Positions 1 through 7,588 of a stretch of 64,000 bases of DNA are shown here, piece by piece. Each line of letters begins with the position of its first letter. Position 1 is the first letter of the stretch. The translations under genes and the position numbers were made by a program. Origin of the DNA: Curtobacterium sp. VKM Ac-1395 (GTDB lineage: Bacteria; Actinomycetota; Actinomycetes; Actinomycetales; Microbacteriaceae); the NCBI RefSeq assembly GCF_015350975.1, contig NZ_JADKRX010000005.1, forward strand, positions 310,001-374,000, in the 5' to 3' direction. The notes beneath the pieces are model-generated. The model was not told the origin of the DNA. It ran no database searches and saw only the letters and a program-made list of their open reading frames with translations.

Positions 1-712
1 CGAGGAGCACCCGGGTCTCCCGGTGCGAGCTGCGGGTCCAGCCGACACGCTTCGGGGCGTTGCGGAGGGTCTCGCCGAGCACCCAGCCGGCCGCGGCGGC
101 GAGCACCGCGTAGAGGTCGGACGCGTGTCCGGCGTAGAGGAACAGGGCGGCCACCACGGCCAGGGTGCCCACACGGATGCGGCGACGCCAGAGCGGACCG
201 GCGAAGGCGCTCGCCGTGGCGATCGTGCCGACGATGGCCGTCCACGGGTCGAAGGCCGTCGCCCGTCCGGCGATGAGCGCCCCGGCGTTCCGTCCGTCGA
301 GGTCGACGAAGGCGCTGAGCGCTCCGATCCCCGTCCCGACCACGGTCGTCACGACGAAGGCGACCGCCGTGCGCCACGAGCCCATCAGGCGCTCCGCTGC
401 GCCGACCAGCACGACGACGCCCGCGAGGGTGAGCAGGAGCGCGACGACGCCGGTCGAGACGACGAACACGCGGAGCGGACCGAACGACGCCGGACCGAAC
501 GCGTCGCCGAGCGCAGCAGCGTGGCCGTGGTGCCCGGCTGCGACGCCGTGGGTCAGGCGCATCACGACCCCGATGACCGACGTCGCGAGGACCAGCACGA
601 CGATCGCGGCCGTCACCGGCGACCGCCGGACCGCGCGGAGCGGAGAGCGGCCGACGTCGCGGAGGGACGGACGACGTCGGGACGCGGTGGCGGTCGCGTT
701 CGCGGTGCTCAC
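1..712 (-). CDS. MprF-like multi-TM protein, N-terminal part (C-terminus beyond window)
   Basis: An open frame runs from a GTG at 712 to the left edge, giving about 237 residues of an incomplete protein. After a basic N-terminus carrying RRSPVTAAIVV come several hydrophobic segments (about residues 34-55, 83-108, 117-137 and 155-215), as in the membrane half of actinobacterial DUF2156/MprF-like aminoacyl-phosphatidylglycerol synthases. The catalytic DUF2156 half would lie outside the window, so the function is not proven. The GTG start overlaps the stop of the upstream hydrolase (GTGA), so the two are co-transcribed. Pairing of an MprF-like synthase with an alpha/beta-hydrolase is known for aminoacyl-PG systems, which supports the call. 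A rhomboid-like membrane protein of other function is the alternative. Confidence 0.6.
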   Translation of the reverse strand, partial: MSTANATATASRRRPSLRDVGRSPLRAVRRSPVTAAIVVLVLATSVIGVVMRLTHGVAAGHHGHAAALGDAFGPASFGPLRVFVVSTGVVALLLTLAGVVVLVGAAERLMGSWRTAVAFVVTTVVGTGIGALSAFVDLDGRNAGALIAGRATAFDPWTAIVGTIATASAFAGPLWRRRIRVGTLAVVAALFLYAGHASDLYAVLAAAAGWVLGETLRNAPKRVGWTRSSHRETRVLL

Positions 713-2070
713 AGCGCACCGGCCTGTGCCGGGAGACCGAGGTGCGCGACGACCTGCGGCAGCCCGTGCGTCAGCACGTACCGCACCGTGTTCCAGTCGT
801 GGGCGGAGCCCGGCGAGACGATCAGGGACGTCTGCATCCCAGCGCGCCCCGCTGCGGCGCGGAGCGCGGTGGTCGAGGCCCGGTAGGGGGCGTCGTCCTG
901 CCCGAAGCCGAACACCGTGAGGTGCTGTCGGTACGGTGCGTGCCGGCGCATCGTCGCGATGGGGGCCGCGGCCTCGTACGCCGAGCGGGAGCCGTCGAAC
1001 CCGACCTTGACCGTGTGCGCCTCCGAGCCGTTCTTCACCGTGAGCTCGCTCGAGATCGCGAGCGCCGACCCGAACACGTCGGGGTGCTCGGTGGAGAACT
1101 GCATCGCGCAGGTCGCCCCCTGCGAGAAACCGGCGATGCCCCAGCCGCTCGGGGCCGCGGCCACGTCGAGGTGCTGCCGGATCCAGTCGACGGTGTCGGT
1201 CATGACGTAGGTCGCGCTCCGTCCGAGCCGTCGGGAGTCCACGCACATCGGGTTCCGGTTCGGCGCCCCGAGCTGGTCCGGGCTGACGACGATCGGGGCG
1301 AGACCGTGGTGCGCCCGCGCGTAGGTGTCGAGGTCCTCGCCGAGCTCACCCGCCTGGAACATGTCGGACGGCTGGCCGGGCTGCCCGGACAGCGCGACCA
1401 GGACCGGCAGCGTCGGTGGGTGGGCGGTGAGGGCCGCCGGTGGCAGCCACACGACCGCGCGGCGCGCGTGGAAGTGGGACACCGTGCCCGGGATCTGCAC
1501 CGAGATCGTGCGGCCGTGGTCCGGCATCGACGCCGGTGCCGCCCAGGTGGCCGCGTCCACCACCATCGCGTCCGCCGGGGCCGCGTGCTGGTGCCCGAGC
1601 GACCCCGCCGGGTAGGGGTCGGTGGTGATCGCCTGTTCGATGGTCCGGTAGGCACCGAAGTCGACGTTGATGCCGAGTCCGGTGGCCAGCGCCACGCCGG
1701 CGAGCGCGGCGATCGCCACGGACCGACGCCCCCAGCCGCCCTGCACGAGGACGGTGATGCACAGCGCCACGGTCGCGCCGAGGAAGGCGACCCACATCCG
1801 CGTGACCGGCGTGAATGCCACGCCGAAGTCGTCCTGCACGTCACCGAACCACCAGACGGCCAGGAGGCCCACCCCGGCCCCGACGAGCAGCGCACCTCCG
1901 CGCACGGCGAGTCGACCCCGACCGCTGACGATGGTCCGGCCCACGCCCCGCCGGGAGCGTCGGCCGAGGGGGCCGACGACGGCCCAGAGGGCCAGCAGCC
2001 CGGCGACGACGTCGACGGGGACCAGGACCCCCGGGGTCACGATCGGGATTCGGAGCAGTTCGGTGAACAC
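709..2070 (-). CDS. Membrane-anchored alpha/beta-hydrolase (esterase family), possible aminoacyl-PG hydrolase
   Basis: A 453-residue protein. The first ~150 residues hold about four membrane helices. The rest is an esterase D-like alpha/beta-hydrolase domain that would face the outside. The nucleophile elbow GFSQGA (Ser near residue 315), a late GQDD segment and a terminal SAHDW give the Ser-Asp-His triad. The GTG start has GACGAT 6 nt upstream, a leaderless pattern. The gene overlaps the downstream MprF-like gene by 4 nt. In Enterococcus and Corynebacterium a hydrolase next to an aminoacyl-phosphatidylglycerol synthase removes the amino acid from the lipid. The same job is inferred here from context; a mycolyl- or carbohydrate-esterase role is the alternative. 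Confidence 0.8.
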   Translation of the reverse strand: MFTELLRIPIVTPGVLVPVDVVAGLLALWAVVGPLGRRSRRGVGRTIVSGRGRLAVRGGALLVGAGVGLLAVWWFGDVQDDFGVAFTPVTRMWVAFLGATVALCITVLVQGGWGRRSVAIAALAGVALATGLGINVDFGAYRTIEQAITTDPYPAGSLGHQHAAPADAMVVDAATWAAPASMPDHGRTISVQIPGTVSHFHARRAVVWLPPAALTAHPPTLPVLVALSGQPGQPSDMFQAGELGEDLDTYARAHHGLAPIVVSPDQLGAPNRNPMCVDSRRLGRSATYVMTDTVDWIRQHLDVAAAPSGWGIAGFSQGATCAMQFSTEHPDVFGSALAISSELTVKNGSEAHTVKVGFDGSRSAYEAAAPIATMRRHAPYRQHLTVFGFGQDDAPYRASTTALRAAAGRAGMQTSLIVSPGSAHDWNTVRYVLTHGLPQVVAHLGLPAQAGAL

Positions 2071-2182
2071 GGGTCCATCGTCCAGCCCTGCGGCTCCCGA
2101 GCGGCTGCTGCACCGCTTCCACTGTTCACAGCATCGACATCAGCGGCCCACAGTCGCCGATCAGATCGCTCCCAGGCGCGCC

Positions 2183-2216
2183 ACCGAGGGACACCGGCGT
2201 ACCGGTGCCCCTCGGT
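2183..2216 (-). terminator. Hairpin terminator after the chaplin-like gene
   Basis: An inverted repeat of eight plus six bases with one mismatch and a 4-nt loop (ACCGAGGG...CCCTCGGT) lies 10 nt past the stop of the minus-strand surface-protein gene. No T-run follows, as is usual at this G+C content. Confidence 0.55.
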
Positions 2217-2226
2217 CCTGGTCCTG

Positions 2227-4011
2227 CTAGTGCTGGCGACGGAGGACGAGCGTCCCGACCCCGAGCAGCAGGAGCAGCAGTGCGAGACCCGCGGGCACGA
2301 GGGGCGAGGACGCCCCGGTGTAGGCGAGTCCGGCCGGCGTGGCGCCGGTGCCCGTGCCAGTCGCGGCTGCGGGTGCCGTCGCTGCCGTCCCGACCGGGGT
2401 GGTCGTGGCGGTGGTGCGAGCGGCCTCGGCGGTGGTGCCGGCGGCGGTCACGGTCGGCGTGGTGCCGGTCGTCGTCATGGCCGCGGGGACCGTCGTGACG
2501 TCACCGGGGGTGGTGCCGTCGCCGTCGTCGCCGGTCGGGACGGTCGTCCCACCAGGGGTGGTCGTGCCGCCCGGCGTCGTCGTGCCACCCGGGGTGGTCG
2601 TGCCACCAGGGTTGGTCGTGCCACCAGGGGTGGTCGTGCCACCGGGGGTGGTGACGGGCGTCGTGCCGGTGCCCGGGGTGGTGACGGGCGTCGTGCCGTC
2701 GCTCGGGGTCGTCCCGGTGCTGGTGCCGTCACCGACGACACCGATGCCGTTCCCACCGACCGTGACCGGCAGGCTGACCACGGGCACGACCTGCGTACCC
2801 GAACCGATGCCACCGTTCCCGGAGGTCGTGCCCCCGGTGCCCGTGCCCGTGCCGACCGGCGTGGTCGACCCGGCTCCCGTGCCCGGGTTCGTGTTGGTGC
2901 TGGTGCCGTCACCGACGACACCGATGCCGTTCCCACCGACCGTGACCGGCAGGCTGACCACGGGCACGACCTGCGTGCCCGAACCGATGCCACCGTTCCC
3001 GGAGGTCGTGCCCCCGGTGCCCGTGCTGACCGGCGTGGTCGACCCGGTGTTCGTGCCCGTGCCCGTGTTGGTGCTGGTGCCGTCACCGACGACACCGATG
3101 CCGTTCCCACCGACCGTGACCGGCAGGCTGACCACGGGCACGACCTGCGTGCCCGAACCGATCCCGTCCTCGCCCGAGGTGACGGGCGCGGTGCCCGATC
3201 CCGTGGCGGGAGCGGTCGGCTGCGACGACGCCGGCGACGAGCCCGAGCCCGTCGCAGCCCCGTCGCCGAGCAGCCCGATCCCGTTGCCCGAGATCGTCAC
3301 CGGCACCGAGACGACCGGCGACACCTGCGTGCCGGACAGCGTCCCGTCAGCACCGGAGGTCGTCCCTCCTGGACCAGCGGTCCCGGTACCAGCGGCGCCG
3401 GACCCCGCCGTGGGCGTCGAGCCCGACGCCGTGCCCTCGCCGAGGACGCCGAGGCCGTTGCCACCGATGGTCACCGGGACCTGGACGGCGGGCACGACCT
3501 GGGTGCCCGAGGCGATCCCGTCCGACCCGGACGTGGCGGGAGCCGCAGCGGGTGCGGGTGCAGCAGGTGCAGCCGGAGCCGCCGCAGGTGCAGCAGGTGC
3601 AGCAGGTGCAGCCGGTGCAGCCGGTGCAGCCGACGCAGCAGCGTCACCGAGCACGGCCACCGCGTTGCCGGTCACGTCGACCGGCACGCTGACGGCCCCG
3701 GCGACCTGGGTGCCGGAGGCGATGCCGTCCGACCCCGAGGTGGTGGGAGCGGCAGCAGCCGGGGCGGGGACGGCAGCCGGCGACGGTGCAGCAGCCGGAG
3801 CTGCCACGGCCGACGACACCGCGTCGCCGAGGACGCCGAGCGCGTTCCCGCCGACGGAGACGGGGGCGCCGATCGACGGCGCCACCTGGGTTCCTGACAC
3901 GATGCCGTCCGTGCCGGAGGTCGTCGCCGCGTTCGCCGCGGCCGTTCCCCCGAGCGTCAGTCCACCGAGGAAGAGGGCGAACCACAGCCCTCTCGAGACG
4001 TGCTTGTTCAT
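2227..4011 (-). CDS. Seven-repeat chaplin-like surface protein with LAxTG sorting signal
   Basis: A 594-residue exported protein. The ATG at 4011 is preferred over the in-frame GTG at 4020 because AGGAG lies 8 nt upstream of it. A signal peptide ends near residue 27 (TAAANA). Seven ~33-residue repeats follow, of the form SGxDGIxSGTQVxxxxxxPV then GGNxxxVLGD; they match the chaplin pattern (short hydrophobic amyloid-forming domains of aerial Streptomyces) but lack its Cys pair. Gly/Ser/Thr- and Pro/Ala-rich linkers separate them, then a PGGTTT-repeat stalk. The C-terminus is LAYTG (562-566), a hydrophobic helix and RRQH, a class E sortase signal. No sortase gene is in view. Hairpins on both sides suggest it is transcribed alone. 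Likely a wall-linked hydrophobic coat or adhesin. Confidence 0.85.
   Translation of the reverse strand: MNKHVSRGLWFALFLGGLTLGGTAAANAATTSGTDGIVSGTQVAPSIGAPVSVGGNALGVLGDAVSSAVAAPAAAPSPAAVPAPAAAAPTTSGSDGIASGTQVAGAVSVPVDVTGNAVAVLGDAAASAAPAAPAAPAAPAAPAAAPAAPAAPAPAAAPATSGSDGIASGTQVVPAVQVPVTIGGNGLGVLGEGTASGSTPTAGSGAAGTGTAGPGGTTSGADGTLSGTQVSPVVSVPVTISGNGIGLLGDGAATGSGSSPASSQPTAPATGSGTAPVTSGEDGIGSGTQVVPVVSLPVTVGGNGIGVVGDGTSTNTGTGTNTGSTTPVSTGTGGTTSGNGGIGSGTQVVPVVSLPVTVGGNGIGVVGDGTSTNTNPGTGAGSTTPVGTGTGTGGTTSGNGGIGSGTQVVPVVSLPVTVGGNGIGVVGDGTSTGTTPSDGTTPVTTPGTGTTPVTTPGGTTTPGGTTNPGGTTTPGGTTTPGGTTTPGGTTVPTGDDGDGTTPGDVTTVPAAMTTTGTTPTVTAAGTTAEAARTTATTTPVGTAATAPAAATGTGTGATPAGLAYTGASSPLVPAGLALLLLLLGVGTLVLRRQH
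2541..2655. repeat. 18-bp tandem repeat encoding the PGGTTT stalk
   Basis: About six copies of an 18-bp unit (core CCACCAGGGGTGGTCGTG) lie inside the surface-protein gene and encode its Pro-Gly-Gly-Thr stalk. Slippage here would change stalk length without shifting the frame. Confidence 0.8.
2717..3185. repeat. Near-identical tandem repeat units of the chaplin-like gene (period 180 and 174 bp)
   Basis: The block beginning TGGTGCCGTCACCGACGACA starts at 2721, 2901 and 3075 and stays almost identical for more than 100 bp each time. These are the three newest chaplin-like repeats; the four older repeats to the right have diverged. The pattern shows recent in-frame amplification. Confidence 0.85.
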
Positions 4012-4042
4012 GGTCATCACTCCTGCGTTGAGGTCTTGTGTG

Positions 4043-4094
4043 CCGACCGCGTGGGCGGTCGGATGGCGCGTCCTGCCGAACGGGCAGGTGCGCC
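4043..4094 (-). terminator. Two hairpins between the two secreted-protein genes
   Basis: CCGACCGC/GCGGTCGG with a 4-nt loop (4043-4062) is followed by a second stem pairing CCTGCC with GGGCAGG (4065-4094). Both lie in the 87-nt gap between the two minus-strand genes, so they probably end the upstream transcript or form the leader of the chaplin-like gene. Confidence 0.5.
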
Positions 4095-4098
4095 GACC

Positions 4099-5463
4099 TC
4101 AGTCAGGTGCGACGTCGTGGTCGCCGGTGAGCGACGTGGGGACCACGTCGTCGGCGATCGAGCCGCGCGTCCCCGCGGCGAGGGGGTCCTGGTCGGCGGA
4201 GGCGCCGACCGTCCCGACGACACCCGCACCGGCGGAACCGCCGGTCGTGGTGCCGCCGGTGAGTCCGAGTCCGGAGTCGCCGAGCGGCGCCTCTCCGGGA
4301 GTCCCCTGCGGGACGAACAGCGCCGTGCCGCCGAGCGTCGCCGAGTCCGGCGCGCTCGTGGTCACGGTCGGCGCCAGCAGTGGGACGGCCGTCCGGATGT
4401 CCGCTGCCGACCGGACCGACACCGACGCACTGCGCTCGGCGACCGGAGCGGTCGACGCGCGCACACCGGTCATCATGGCTGCACCGGCGGTTCGTGTCCC
4501 CGCTGTGGGTCGCGGGACAACGGGTCCGCCGCTGGCTGATCCGCCCGGGTGTCCCACCGTTCCGGAGCCGCCACCCACCGGGGGTGCGGGGAGCTGTGGG
4601 AGGGGGGTCGAGCCTCCAGGCAGGGTGCCGAGGACCGGCGGGAGCGGGTCGGCCACGACGTCCGGGACCTCGCCGACGACCGTGCCGACGTCGCCGAGGA
4701 CGTCGTCGACGTCCCCGGTGACCGGTCCGGTGACGGTGCCGAGCGTGTCGTCACCGACGACGCTGCCGACGACCGGCAGTGCTCCGACGACGCCGTCCAG
4801 CGTGTCGACGAGCGACGCGACCGGGCGTGCGCCGGTGAGTCCCTGCACGGTCCCGGTGACGGGACGGAGCAGGGCGGCCACGGTGCCGGTGACCGGACGG
4901 GAGGCCGGAGTGGCGTCCGTCGGGTCGGCCGCGGTCGTCGGGGTGGTCGGCACCACTGCCGGGGCCGGCTGGGCGGGCTGCGCGGGAGCGGGCGTCGGGA
5001 GGGTCGGCGTGGGGGCGGTCGCCGGCGCGGTCGTGGCGGGGGCGGTGGCCGAGGGCTGCTGGTGCACCGGGGCGGGTGCCGCTGCGACGGGAGCGGGTGC
5101 GGCGGGTGCGGGGCGGACCGGTGCTGGTGCCGTCGGGACCGGCGCGGGGGCCGGAGCTGCGGGCACGACGACCGGTGCCGGCGCCGGGGCAGCCGGTGCG
5201 GGTGCCGGTGCGACGACCTGGCGGACCGGGGCGACCACGGCGTCGACGGCCTGGCCGGCGGTGTCCGTGACGCCGCCGACGACCCCGCCGAGCAGTCCGG
5301 AGGTGGACGACGCGGTGGTGCGGAGGCTCGGAGCGTGCTCGGCGGCGGACGCGGTCTGCGCGCCGAGTGTCAGCGAGAGCAGCACGGCGGCCGCGCTGAC
5401 ACCGGTGCCCACGAGGGCGTACCGGATCGCAGCGCGCCAGGGTGCGCGCAACGGGTTGTCCAT
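4099..5463 (-). CDS. Secreted Pro/Ala-rich protein of unknown function
   Basis: A 454-residue exported protein. The ATG at 5463 is chosen because AGGAGGT lies 6 nt upstream; a longer frame to 5511 has no such site. An N-terminal hydrophobic signal (residues ~15-38, ending QTASA) is followed by a short mature start, a Pro/Ala/Val low-complexity stretch (about residues 80-190), a Gly/Val/Asp-rich middle with VVGxV motifs and a Ser/Thr/Gly-rich end. No catalytic domain or sorting signal was recognised, and there is no C-terminal anchor. The position just upstream of the chaplin-like wall protein suggests a shared role in the envelope, which is only inference. Confidence 0.75.
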   Translation of the reverse strand: MDNPLRAPWRAAIRYALVGTGVSAAAVLLSLTLGAQTASAAEHAPSLRTTASSTSGLLGGVVGGVTDTAGQAVDAVVAPVRQVVAPAPAPAAPAPAPVVVPAAPAPAPVPTAPAPVRPAPAAPAPVAAAPAPVHQQPSATAPATTAPATAPTPTLPTPAPAQPAQPAPAVVPTTPTTAADPTDATPASRPVTGTVAALLRPVTGTVQGLTGARPVASLVDTLDGVVGALPVVGSVVGDDTLGTVTGPVTGDVDDVLGDVGTVVGEVPDVVADPLPPVLGTLPGGSTPLPQLPAPPVGGGSGTVGHPGGSASGGPVVPRPTAGTRTAGAAMMTGVRASTAPVAERSASVSVRSAADIRTAVPLLAPTVTTSAPDSATLGGTALFVPQGTPGEAPLGDSGLGLTGGTTTGGSAGAGVVGTVGASADQDPLAAGTRGSIADDVVPTSLTGDHDVAPD

Positions 5464-5568
5464 GCGCTCACCTCCTGGTCTGGCTGCGCACGTAGAGTGG
5501 TTGACCGGCACGGTACGCCCAGTTCGTCGCCGCGCACCCGATTTCCCAAGAAAACGTCAGGAACGAAG

Positions 5569-6000
5569 TTGCCCTCGACCTTCAGCGCCCCCACCCGCAA
5601 CCTCGACGTCGTCACGTTGCACGAGATCCTCCGCCTCCGTCAGGACGTCTTCGTCGTCGAGCAGGAGTGCGCGTACGGGGACATCGACGGCCGCGACCTC
5701 GAGCCCGGCACCATCCAGTTCTGGGCCGGCGAGGGCTCGGTCGACTCGACGCTGCGACTGCTGCGCGAGGACGACGGCACCGAGCGCATCGGCCGCGTCG
5801 CCACCGCCGCACACGCCCGCGGCGCCGGCCTCGGGGCAGCGCTCATGCAGGCCGCGATCGCCGAGACCCGCTCCCCCGTCGTGACGCTCAACGCCCAGGC
5901 ACACCTCGAGCAGTGGTACGGCCGCTTCGGCTTCGTGCGCTCGGGTGAGGACTTCGTCGAGGACGCCATCCCACACGTCCCCATGACCCGCACGCGCTGA
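5569..6000 (+). CDS. ElaA-family GNAT acetyltransferase
   Basis: A 143-residue protein of the ElaA branch of GNAT acyltransferases. It has LRQDVFVVEQECAY near the N-terminus, the acetyl-CoA loop ARGAGLGAAL in the middle and the typical C-terminal QAHLEQWYGRFGFVRSGEDF block. No ATG or GTG fits the family start, so a TTG at 5569 with AGGAA 5 nt upstream is chosen. It is divergent from the secreted Pro/Ala-rich gene with about 105 nt between them. Substrate unknown. Confidence 0.85.
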   Translation: MPSTFSAPTRNLDVVTLHEILRLRQDVFVVEQECAYGDIDGRDLEPGTIQFWAGEGSVDSTLRLLREDDGTERIGRVATAAHARGAGLGAALMQAAIAETRSPVVTLNAQAHLEQWYGRFGFVRSGEDFVEDAIPHVPMTRTR

Positions 6001-6021
6001 CCCGGGGCCGCAGGAAGCCGC

Positions 6022-6549
6022 TCAGGCCTGCCAGCGCCGGAGCTCGTCGTACGACCGCGCCTGCCGCTCCCGGTCCGCGACGAGCCGTTCGAACACGATG
6101 TTCGTCTGGGTCGTGGCGACCGAGGGGTCCCCGCTGAGCTCGTCGGCGACGAAGTCCCGCAGCTGCTCGGTCGACGTGCAGGCGATGTGCACGAGGAAGT
6201 CCTTGTCGCCCGCCAGGAACGACACGTCGAGCACGACGGGCACCCGCAGCAGGCGCTTGGCGAAGTCGCGGAGCTCGTGCCGCGCGGCCGCGTGGACCCG
6301 GACCGACACCATGGCCTCGATCGAGAACCCGAGCCGCGCGACGTCGACGTCCGCGCGGTAGCCACGGATCACGCCGGCGTCCTCGAGCGCACGCACCCGC
6401 GTCAGGCACGTCGACGGGGCGATGCCCACCGCGGCCGCCAACCGGTTGTTCGGGATCCGGGCGTCGGCGGCCAGGGTCCAGAGGATGCGCTCGTCGACCT
6501 CGTCGAGGCGCGGCGCCGGGTCGGGGCGGCGGGCAGGGCGGTCGGACAC
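6022..6549 (-). CDS. Lrp/AsnC-family transcriptional regulator
   Basis: A 175-residue regulator. An N-terminal winged helix (LDEVDERILWTLAADARIPN, then the recognition region PSTCLTRVRALEDAGVI) is followed by the RAM ligand-binding domain (about residues 85-160). The GTG start at 6549 has TACGGT 6 nt upstream, the leaderless pattern, and the family start fits. It is convergent with the ElaA-like gene. Members sense amino acids and often control neighbouring transport or metabolism; the target here is unknown. Confidence 0.9.
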   Translation of the reverse strand: MSDRPARRPDPAPRLDEVDERILWTLAADARIPNNRLAAAVGIAPSTCLTRVRALEDAGVIRGYRADVDVARLGFSIEAMVSVRVHAAARHELRDFAKRLLRVPVVLDVSFLAGDKDFLVHIACTSTEQLRDFVADELSGDPSVATTQTNIVFERLVADRERQARSYDELRRWQA

Positions 6550-6611
6550 GCGACCACCGTAGCGCGGGGTCGGCGTGTCCCCCGAGGGGAGACGACGGAC
6601 GCGCGGGGTCC

Positions 6612-7118
6612 CTACATCGCGAGCGTCATGCCGATCACGGCGACCGTCATCGCGAAGACCTCGCCGCTGCGCACGGACCGACGGTCCTCGCGCCCCCACT
6701 CGTACCGCAGCAGCCAGCCGCTGAAGGCGCAGTACCCGATCACGCCGCCGCCGAGCACCGCCGACAGTGCGATGCCGTGTCCGGCGTGCGGGTCGGCGAG
6801 CCCGGAGGCGTGCCCCATCAGGAGCATCCCCGCCATCACGACCGAGGACAGCGCCCGGTGCACGTCCATCGGCTCAGCACGACGCCCGTCGGCACGGCGG
6901 CGGCGCATGACCGGCAGCGGCGCCAGGAGCAGCAGCACCGTCGCGGCGAGCAGCGTCCACGAGGACCCCGCGTGCACGACGGGCATGAGCATGGCCACGA
7001 GCATCACGGCCGCGGGCACGATCACCCCGGGGCGCGGGCGGTACCGGTCCCCGACGATGCAGCACACGGACGCGAACTGCGGCACGACGAGCATGGCGTC
7101 GGCGACGGTCTCGTGCAC
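6612..7118 (-). CDS. Small integral membrane protein, unknown function
   Basis: A 168-residue protein with about five hydrophobic helices and conserved-looking His residues (VHAGSSW, MGHASGLADPHAGHG). The His-rich helices recall metal- or haem-binding membrane families, but no family is assigned. GTG start at 7118, with a CAGGAC-like hexamer just upstream. It stands between the Lrp gene and the DUF5997 gene in the same direction. Confidence 0.7.
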   Translation of the reverse strand: MHETVADAMLVVPQFASVCCIVGDRYRPRPGVIVPAAVMLVAMLMPVVHAGSSWTLLAATVLLLLAPLPVMRRRRADGRRAEPMDVHRALSSVVMAGMLLMGHASGLADPHAGHGIALSAVLGGGVIGYCAFSGWLLRYEWGREDRRSVRSGEVFAMTVAVIGMTLAM

Positions 7119-7165
7119 GGGCGGTCCTGGGTCGGTCCGGACGGGTCAGTTCGGGGTGGAGGGTG

Positions 7166-7555
7166 TCAGGCCTCGGTGCGGGCGGCGGCCTTGGCGGCGC
7201 GCTCGTGCTTCACGCGGGCGTTCTCCTCGTGCACGGCGGCCTGGGTCGCGCGCTCCTGGACGAGCCACTCGGGCTTCTCCACGAGCAGCTGCTTGATCTC
7301 GGCCGTGGTGAGCGCGTCCTCGATGCCGGAGCGGGCGAGGCCGGAGATCGACACCCCGAGCTTCTGCGCGACGACGGGTCGCGGGTGCGGGCCGTCGCGG
7401 CGGAGCTCCTCGAGCCACGCCGGCGGCTCGGTGCGGAGCTCGTCGAAGGCGGTCCGCGTGACGGGCGCGTCGCGGAAGGACTCCGGAGCGGCCGACAGCA
7501 GGATGCCGAGCTTCTTCGCAGCCGTCTCGGGCTTCATCGTCTGTTCCTGCGCCAT
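7166..7555 (-). CDS. DUF5997 family protein
   Basis: A 129-residue soluble protein matching actinobacterial DUF5997: MKPETAAKKLGILLSA at the N-terminus, PPAWLEELRRDGPHPRPVVA in the middle, then the AEIKQLL...PEWLVQERATQAAV block and a charged Ala-rich tail. The ATG has TACCCT 7 nt upstream (leaderless). It is divergent from the LysR-effector-like gene with 33 nt between starts. This pairing recurs in actinobacteria, from memory, so the two are probably functionally linked. Molecular function unknown. Confidence 0.9.
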   Translation of the reverse strand: MAQEQTMKPETAAKKLGILLSAAPESFRDAPVTRTAFDELRTEPPAWLEELRRDGPHPRPVVAQKLGVSISGLARSGIEDALTTAEIKQLLVEKPEWLVQERATQAAVHEENARVKHERAAKAAARTEA

Positions 7556-7588
7556 GGGGTCAAGGGTACGGCCCCTATGCTCGGTTGC

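Noticed and set aside
742..5884. Very long plus-strand frames (over 1000 codons) across the two secreted-protein genes
   Set aside because: They are the complement of repetitive, G+C-rich minus-strand genes. They give Arg/Gly/Pro- or Val/Pro-rich products without domains; the minus-strand frames have signal peptides, ribosome sites and a sorting signal.
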